A DNA stretch of 64,000 nucleotides from Cryptomeria japonica. Its lineage: Eukaryota; Streptophyta; Pinopsida; Cupressales; Cupressaceae. The DNA lies in contig NC_081410.1 of NCBI RefSeq assembly GCF_030272615.1, positions 191,661,619-191,725,618 of the forward strand, read 5' to 3'. The notes under the pieces are model-generated. The model made no database searches, had not been told where the DNA came from, and was given only the letters and a program-made list of their open reading frames with translations. This document shows, in pieces, positions 58,983 to 64,000 of this stretch (positions within the stretch are counted from its first letter, which is position 1; each line of letters starts with the position of its first letter). Both the position numbers and the translations under genes were made by a program.

Positions 58983-61900
58983 TTACAAAAACTTGAAGAT
59001 ATCTGTAAAAGTGTTCTTCAATGAATCCAAATGGCTATCCCAACCCTTCTTGAGACACTCCAAGGTATATATGAGACCATTAAACAAATAGGCTTGCATC
59101 TCTACATATTTAAGGTCTAAGGGTTCACTAGTAGCCCAAGTATCCTTTAGAGCACTAAGAATAGTGTCTAGCGGGAGTGATATGACTCTAAAGTTCACCA
59201 ACTGTGCCAATTATTCTTTCCTTTTCATGGATTAGGCTCCCTATTTTGTTAAGTAAAGGTATCATCTGATCTTCTTGATTGCTCATAGAAACCGACAAAG
59301 GATCAAGAGACTGAGATATCCGGGCTAATTGATCTTAATGCTCCTTAAACTATTTCTCAATATCCTTAGTGAACTTTAACAATGATAGGCACGATTTGTA
59401 AATGTTGCCACCTTTGGATAATCCATCTTGTATACTCTTGACACAAGTATCTAATGTGGTTCTATCATCAACAATCATTCTTTTCAATGCCCAGAGCCTT
59501 TTTGCATTAAACTCATTGCAGATCTTGACTTCAACTGATTTCTCCAAAGACTCAAAATGGGTATTCACCAAATTTATCACTCTTTAATTGTTCGGATGGA
59601 GTGTTAGATGCGTTCTTTTGAAATGTTGGCATTAACTTTTCAATAACACCAAATGCAAGGGTAAGCAACTCACTATCTTTGGTGTGGGACTTCAGCAAAT
59701 CCTCACTTGTCTTGGCTTGAGAAAATGAAGCTAATTGAAGCTTCTGAATAGGAGATAGAGAGGCAAGGTTGATTGGGCCTTGAACAAAATGTGGATCATC
59801 AATGATCTGCTTACCTTTCACTACCCCTGCAGTGTCTCTTTCTTCCTTAGTATCAACTTCAACTTTAACCTCAACCTTCTCCTTCTCTGCTACCTTTTCT
59901 ACATCAACCTTAGGTATCTTAGTAGAATCAATAGTGTCAACCAGAGGATTCTGAGTATCCTCAGCCTCATATGCTTTCTCTACTTATCCTTAACCCATAT
60001 TTGCCACATCCTCATCTCTACGATCTTCCAGATCAATTATCTGCACTTCCGAAAAAGAAGGTGTAGCAACCTTTGTTTGATCACTTTGGAATGACATGCT
60101 TAGAGTTTTCGGACTAGATTTAGGAGCATCATCTTGAGTTTTCTTAGGAATAACCTCATAATGATTCTGAAGAAATACTTTCCTCAAGATCTTCTTTGTA
60201 TCCTCAATAAATTTTTCATTCTTGCCAATCATGATCTTATTCACTCTAATCTTTCTCTTGAACTCATTCTTGGCCTCCTTGAGAATTCTTGTAACCTCCT
60301 CATTTGCAATTATAGGGAAAAGTTCTACCAACACATATTCCCTTAATCTTTCTTCTTCCTTATTTGTAGTTCTCCTCCTCATCTCCAAAATATGATACAA
60401 GCTCTTAGGTATTTCAGACATTATTTCTATTAGAGCTCTACTATACACATTTAAATACTTAGTAGTAGCTTCCTCTAATGTCCTTTTTCCATTATCATCA
60501 AAATTGTCATACCATTTATACATTGGCTTAAAATTTCCATTCTTTACAACCTCATCCACAATTTCATCTAATGACATGGGAGGCTTAACTGTGAATCTTA
60601 CTTTCTTGATTACTGTATCTATTCTTGAGGTTTTTGGTTTCTTTCTTGGCTTGTCTCCACTAGATGGATTCTCCTTAGCAACTTTAGTGACCTTAACTGC
60701 TTTGGCCTTTACCTCCTTGACTGCATCATTAGACTTTGTCTTCTCATCATCCTTCACAGTCACAAATCTTACTGTCTTCCTCTTCTCTCCTTTTCTAGAT
60801 GGAATGGATAATGATTTGGATGATTTGGCAAGACCGGATGAGGGTGTAGAGATCCTTGACTACCTATTCTTTGGAGAAGAAGCTTCTGATTTAGCCTTCT
60901 TTTCCTTAAAATTCTACTCATTAGATAGGATATTTCTTTTTCTCACCTCTCGGGATGCCCAGTGCTTTCAGCGTATGCTTCAACCTCCTTCCTTAATCTC
61001 TTCTGGATCTCTGGATTCTTGAATTATTTATGCAGTTTAAGGCTCTTCTCAACATAAATTCCAAATATTTCTTTAGAAGTGTCCACTGGTTTGCTAAGAA
61101 AATGTTGAGCATGTAGCTCATGAATTTATTTCTTCACTTCATACCCCATGGGCATGATCCAAGAAGTTTTAGGTTCCACAACTTCCATTAAGAATTGATC
61201 TGTGCCTACCATGGAGCAAATTGTATCTTGGTACTTCTCAACTATTTCCTTAGGGATTATTTCCCTATTATGCATTACACTCTGAAAGTTTTTGAAATAA
61301 CTCTAGAGAGTAGCATTTCGAACCTTGGCATCACCAATGTTATACAAATACTATCTGATCTACATTGCCACAAGTCTATCATATTCCCATTGAACCTATC
61401 CTACTCTCGAAACTTCATTCATGAAGTAAAAGTACAAACATAGGATCAAGGTGCCATACTTGAATTCGTGCTTCTTGTCCTGCTTGATCTACTTAATGTT
61501 CTTTATTAGCTCACTCCGAAGAAGTTCACACAAGTCATATTTCTTGTTCTCCTTAATTATTTCATATTCAACATAAATAGTTGTTTCAGACACAAAATTG
61601 TCCCTACTAGAGTGTTATATCTTATACCCTATCACCATAGAAGAAAACTTAACATCATACTCTAGAATATCATTGATTTTCATGGCTCTTTGGTAAAATT
61701 TTGATCTGGTTGCATCTGTAACCATTTGCTTCTTCACAACTTTCAATGTAGGTAAGTCACCAGTTGAGCATAGACCAGTAACAACCCTAATAACATTCTT
61801 TGTGATCTTGAAAAACTGGTTCAACCACATAAATTCATCATGCATCCTACTAAGCACATATCGGACCCATTCGAGTTCACCAAATATCAGAAATTTGACA

Positions 61901-62190
61901 TACTACGCAAAATGCTTTTCCTCCACAACTTTGAATTTGGGGTTCAGACTACCAACCTCATCTATCATCTACTTGGTGTATAAATTCAACATTTGTGCAC
62001 TTCCAAGCTCCTTAATATTCCAATGTGTGAAAACCCGACAATCCTCAATATACAAAACACCATGTGGTACTGATGAGAATGCACTCTTTAGATCATCTTC
62101 CATGGATATAAATGGGTGCTTCTTAAAGTCTGGTCGAGCTCTCTTAGTGATATCTACGACTAGTGGTGTAGTAGTTCCAAAGGTAGCCAT
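58983..62190 (-). pseudogene. Second ORF of the pol-less LTR element: long, non-canonical, unknown function
   Basis: About 1000 codons can be followed on the minus strand, with at least two frameshifts and several stops. The start is MATFGTTTPLVVDITKRARP (ATG at 62,190), then DDLKSAFSSVPHGVLYIEDC and HDEFMWLNQFFKITKNVIRV, VTGLCSTGDLPTLKVVKKQM. A helical middle follows, then a Lys-rich, possibly nuclear, part (AKAVKVTKVAKENPSSGDKP, RKKPKTSRIDTVIKKVRF), an acidic part (SEVQIIDLEDRRDEDVANMG, KVDVEKVAEKEKVEVKVEVD) and helices (SLEKSVEVKICNEFNAKRLW). It is neither RT nor integrase nor protease. The N-terminal phrase resembles VVSKETIAKVTGLSLDGVTI of the ORF at 46,170. Possibly a captured host domain. 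Function unknown. Confidence 0.65.
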
Positions 62191-62587
62191 TTCAAAAATT
62201 CAAACTTGAAAGGTTTCACTGATAAATAACTTGACCACCGGATTAGGAAATTCATGCGGCAAATCTTCTTCTTTTGATCTCTAAAAAATCTACTTGCAGA
62301 GCTCCCTTCTCTTCTTCTCTTAGTCACCTTTTATCTTTCACATACCTAACTTTTAGTTGTAATAAATGCACTTTGATTTAATACTTTCAGATACCTTGTA
62401 TACACATACTTGCTGCACAAAAATCTTATGCGGACCTTCAACATTACTCAAGAACTATCGAAAATCCTTTCAATAGATTAGTAATCATAAAACATGACTT
62501 CTGCAACCTGTCAGAATTAGGCACAAATCTCAAACAGGGGTTTTTTAAGATTTTCATGAAAACTCCCCCAAGGTTGGATGCCTTAGC
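62191..62587 (-). other. Spacer between the two ORFs of the pol-less element
   Basis: About 400 bp with stops in all minus frames. This is where protease and reverse transcriptase would begin in an autonomous copia or gypsy element; none is present. Confidence 0.6.
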
Positions 62588-63766
62588 TTAGTTACCGGAT
62601 GAATTTCTTGCACCAGAATTATGTGCATACTTGTTTCCAATATTTGAGTCACTCTTCTTAACCCATGTCTTCTTCATCCGATCTCTGATCTCCTCCACTT
62701 TTTCTATCCCTTTCTCTTGTGCCTTCACATTCTTGTTCTTGTCTACCGGACCATTCCTATTCAAATTTATGCTTCTGCAAAATCTTGTAATGTGACCAGA
62801 TTTATTGCAATCATAGCGTACCACATTTCCTTGTCTAGGCCTAAAATTCCCTTGATTTCCTCTTGATCTGCACTGATTAGCACCATGTCCAAACCTACCA
62901 CATGCATAACATCTAACATTTCTTCTATTTTGAAAGTTATTTATCATACTTTTGCATTCATTTGACTTATGACCATACTTATTGCATATGAAACATTGAC
63001 TAGAGAAAGATGGACCATTCTGATTCATTCTATTTCTGCATTGACTAGCCATATGACCAAATTTATTGCAAACATAATAGTTACCATTGAACTTATGAGC
63101 ATTAGGTTTCCTTATCGAAGACCTTTTAGCTTTTTTCTTCTGAGTTTGAGACTTAGGATTGCTTTGACTAGATTCAAAGCTTTCACCTTTCTCAAATCCA
63201 AGACCTCTTATGTCATCAAAATCCTTCTGGCTTTCAAGCATCTCACTAAGTTTGGTTGAGATGATCTTGAACTTCTCCTTGTACTCATTTGCAGCTTCAA
63301 GATCATATCTAAGAAGAATTTGCTTTCCAAGTTCTTCTTTGGTTTCATGCAAATCATGCTCTACTTGACCATTCTCACAACCAAGTCTGCTGTATTCATC
63401 AGATCTTTCTTTCAAGGACTAATTAAGATTCTCTTGATTCTTCTTTCTTTCCTCAATCTCCTTGGTCAATTTCATCACTATAGATTCCATCTCATGTTTC
63501 AAGGCTGCATTCTCTCTTGCAAGCTTCTCACATTCTCCTGTCTTCTCCTTCGGGACTTGGTCATCAATGCTTTGGATTTGTTTCTCCTTTAGCTTATCAA
63601 CAAGTTCCTTTCTCTTTTCTCTTGACTTGTTCAACTAATCTTTCAATGACTGGATGAAGTTTTCAGCATCTCTAAGATTTGCTTTAATCTGCCAGACCTC
63701 ATCTTGGAATTGATCAAGATCCTCAAGTGCCACAATAAGTTCATGTTGAAGATTACTGGAATCCAT
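62588..63766 (-). pseudogene. Gag-like ORF: coiled coil and four CCHC zinc knuckles, two TAG stops
   Basis: The ATG at 63,766 (MDSSNLQHELIVALEDLDQF) opens a 392-codon frame with TAGs near 63,635 and 63,416. The first 230 residues are a coiled coil (EKRKELVDKLKEKQIQSIDD, CEKLARENAALKHEMESI, ANEYKEKFKIISTKLSEML). A basic linker (TQKKKAKRSSIRKPNAHKF) leads to four CCHC knuckles: the first (YYVCNKFGHMASQC) has lost its first Cys, the second (CFICNKYGHKSNEC) and third (CYACGRFGHGANQC) are complete, and the fourth (RYDCNKSGHITRFC) has lost its first Cys. Knuckles bind RNA in nucleocapsid. No capsid-type (UBN2/retrotrans_gag) domain is seen before them, which is unusual. It probably packages element RNA with help from an autonomous partner. 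Lies 69 bp after the LTR. Confidence 0.82.
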
Positions 63767-63820
63767 TAATTCACCTTCCGGGATCCTCCTCAAGTTTTTA
63801 GGCTTCTTTGGATTGACTAG

Positions 63821-63832
63821 GCTTTGATACCA
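63821..63832 (-). other. Primer-binding site (initiator-Met type)
   Basis: Plus-strand GCTTTGATACCA is TGGTATCAAAGC on the minus strand, one base from the usual plant TGGTATCAGAGC complementary to the initiator tRNA-Met 3' end. It lies 2 nt from the LTR end (...CCAACA), as expected. It fixes the LTR border at 63,835 and the minus orientation. Confidence 0.9.
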
Positions 63833-63834
63833 AT

Positions 63835-64000
63835 TGTTGGAATCAACGAACACTAAGAGAGGGGGGGGGGGCAATTTTTAACCTTATTAACTTGTCCTTT
63901 TAACCCCTTAATGCAAATGAATGAAATAAATATGCAGAAACACAAAGTAATCAACAACAACACCATAACACTAGATTTTATATGTGGAAAACCTACTTAA
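63835..64000 (-). mobile_element. 5' LTR of the pol-less element, cut by the window end
   Basis: Starts TGTTGGAATCAACGAACAC on the plus strand and follows the 3' LTR (57,441) with a 15-20-bp loss after the G-run (63,858-63,870) and few other changes. The rest lies beyond 64,000. Confidence 0.88.

Overview
The window looks like repeat-packed intergenic DNA from a large plant nuclear genome, most likely a conifer or other gymnosperm. The reasons are low GC, nested and decayed retroelements, an L1-type LINE with a plant zf-RVT finger, a LINE with a plant RVT_3 RNase H domain, a Tat-type Ty3/gypsy element with an antisense plant-mobile-domain (PMD) ORF, and a TIR-NBS-LRR resistance gene copy with the usual intron after the TIR exon. 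The gymnosperm placement is inference from element style, not proof. I see no rRNA or CRISPR array and no convincing intact host gene. I did not examine tRNA genes systematically and saw only tRNA-like promoter boxes.

Layout. 1-2300: a 24-bp minisatellite with self-complementary unit ends. 2376-2740: a short LINE tail with a target-site duplication (TSD). 3118-4650: a decayed chromovirus pol running from the end of RNase H through integrase to the chromodomain. 6070-7474: a chain of about 18 different hairpins. 7577-8869: a decayed ORF of unknown function, followed by an array of about 20-bp-spaced GGATTTGCT motifs (9250-9770). 11-16.6 kb: remnants of two minus-strand LTR elements and one large hairpin. 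17.67-20.73 kb: two non-LTR insertions, each with a TSD. 20.7-29.2 kb: a rearranged inverted-repeat region with a 1.1-kb foldback element, then a 5.3-kb foldback holding (AT)n and a 3.5-kb degenerate GGGTTA-like array, ending at the promoter of the resistance gene.

29.46-33.21 kb: a TIR-NBS-LRR pseudogene with two frameshifts and one nonsense codon. 34.4-35.8 kb: a CCCTAA-like array holding a SINE-like insertion. 36-39.5 kb: a short LINE tail and a 2-kb LINE ORF2 fragment. 42.9-43.7 kb: a decayed Helitron/PIF1 helicase. 44,428-48,020: a 3.6-kb LINE insertion inside a perfect 22-bp TSD. It carries an RNase H domain (split by a solo LTR) and, unusually, a further coiled-coil ORF downstream of it.

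48,497-57,440: a Tat-lineage element with about 98%-similar LTRs, an internal deletion that leaves only the integrase C-terminus, and a GC-rich antisense PMD ORF. That ORF has its own candidate TATA box, a short first ORF and a phased AGCGCT motif array. Its 3' LTR is split at 57,441 by a minus-strand LTR element (57,441 to beyond 64,000). This second element has LTRs, PBS, duplicated polypurine tracts, a coiled-coil/four-zinc-knuckle ORF and a second long non-canonical ORF, but no pol: a non-autonomous, LARD-like element.

The most unusual things are the hairpin chain (6070-7474), the regularly phased motif arrays next to TE-borne ORFs (1505-1804, 9250-9770, 55,090-55,380), the antisense PMD module, and what looks like the same non-canonical domain in both a LINE and an LTR element.
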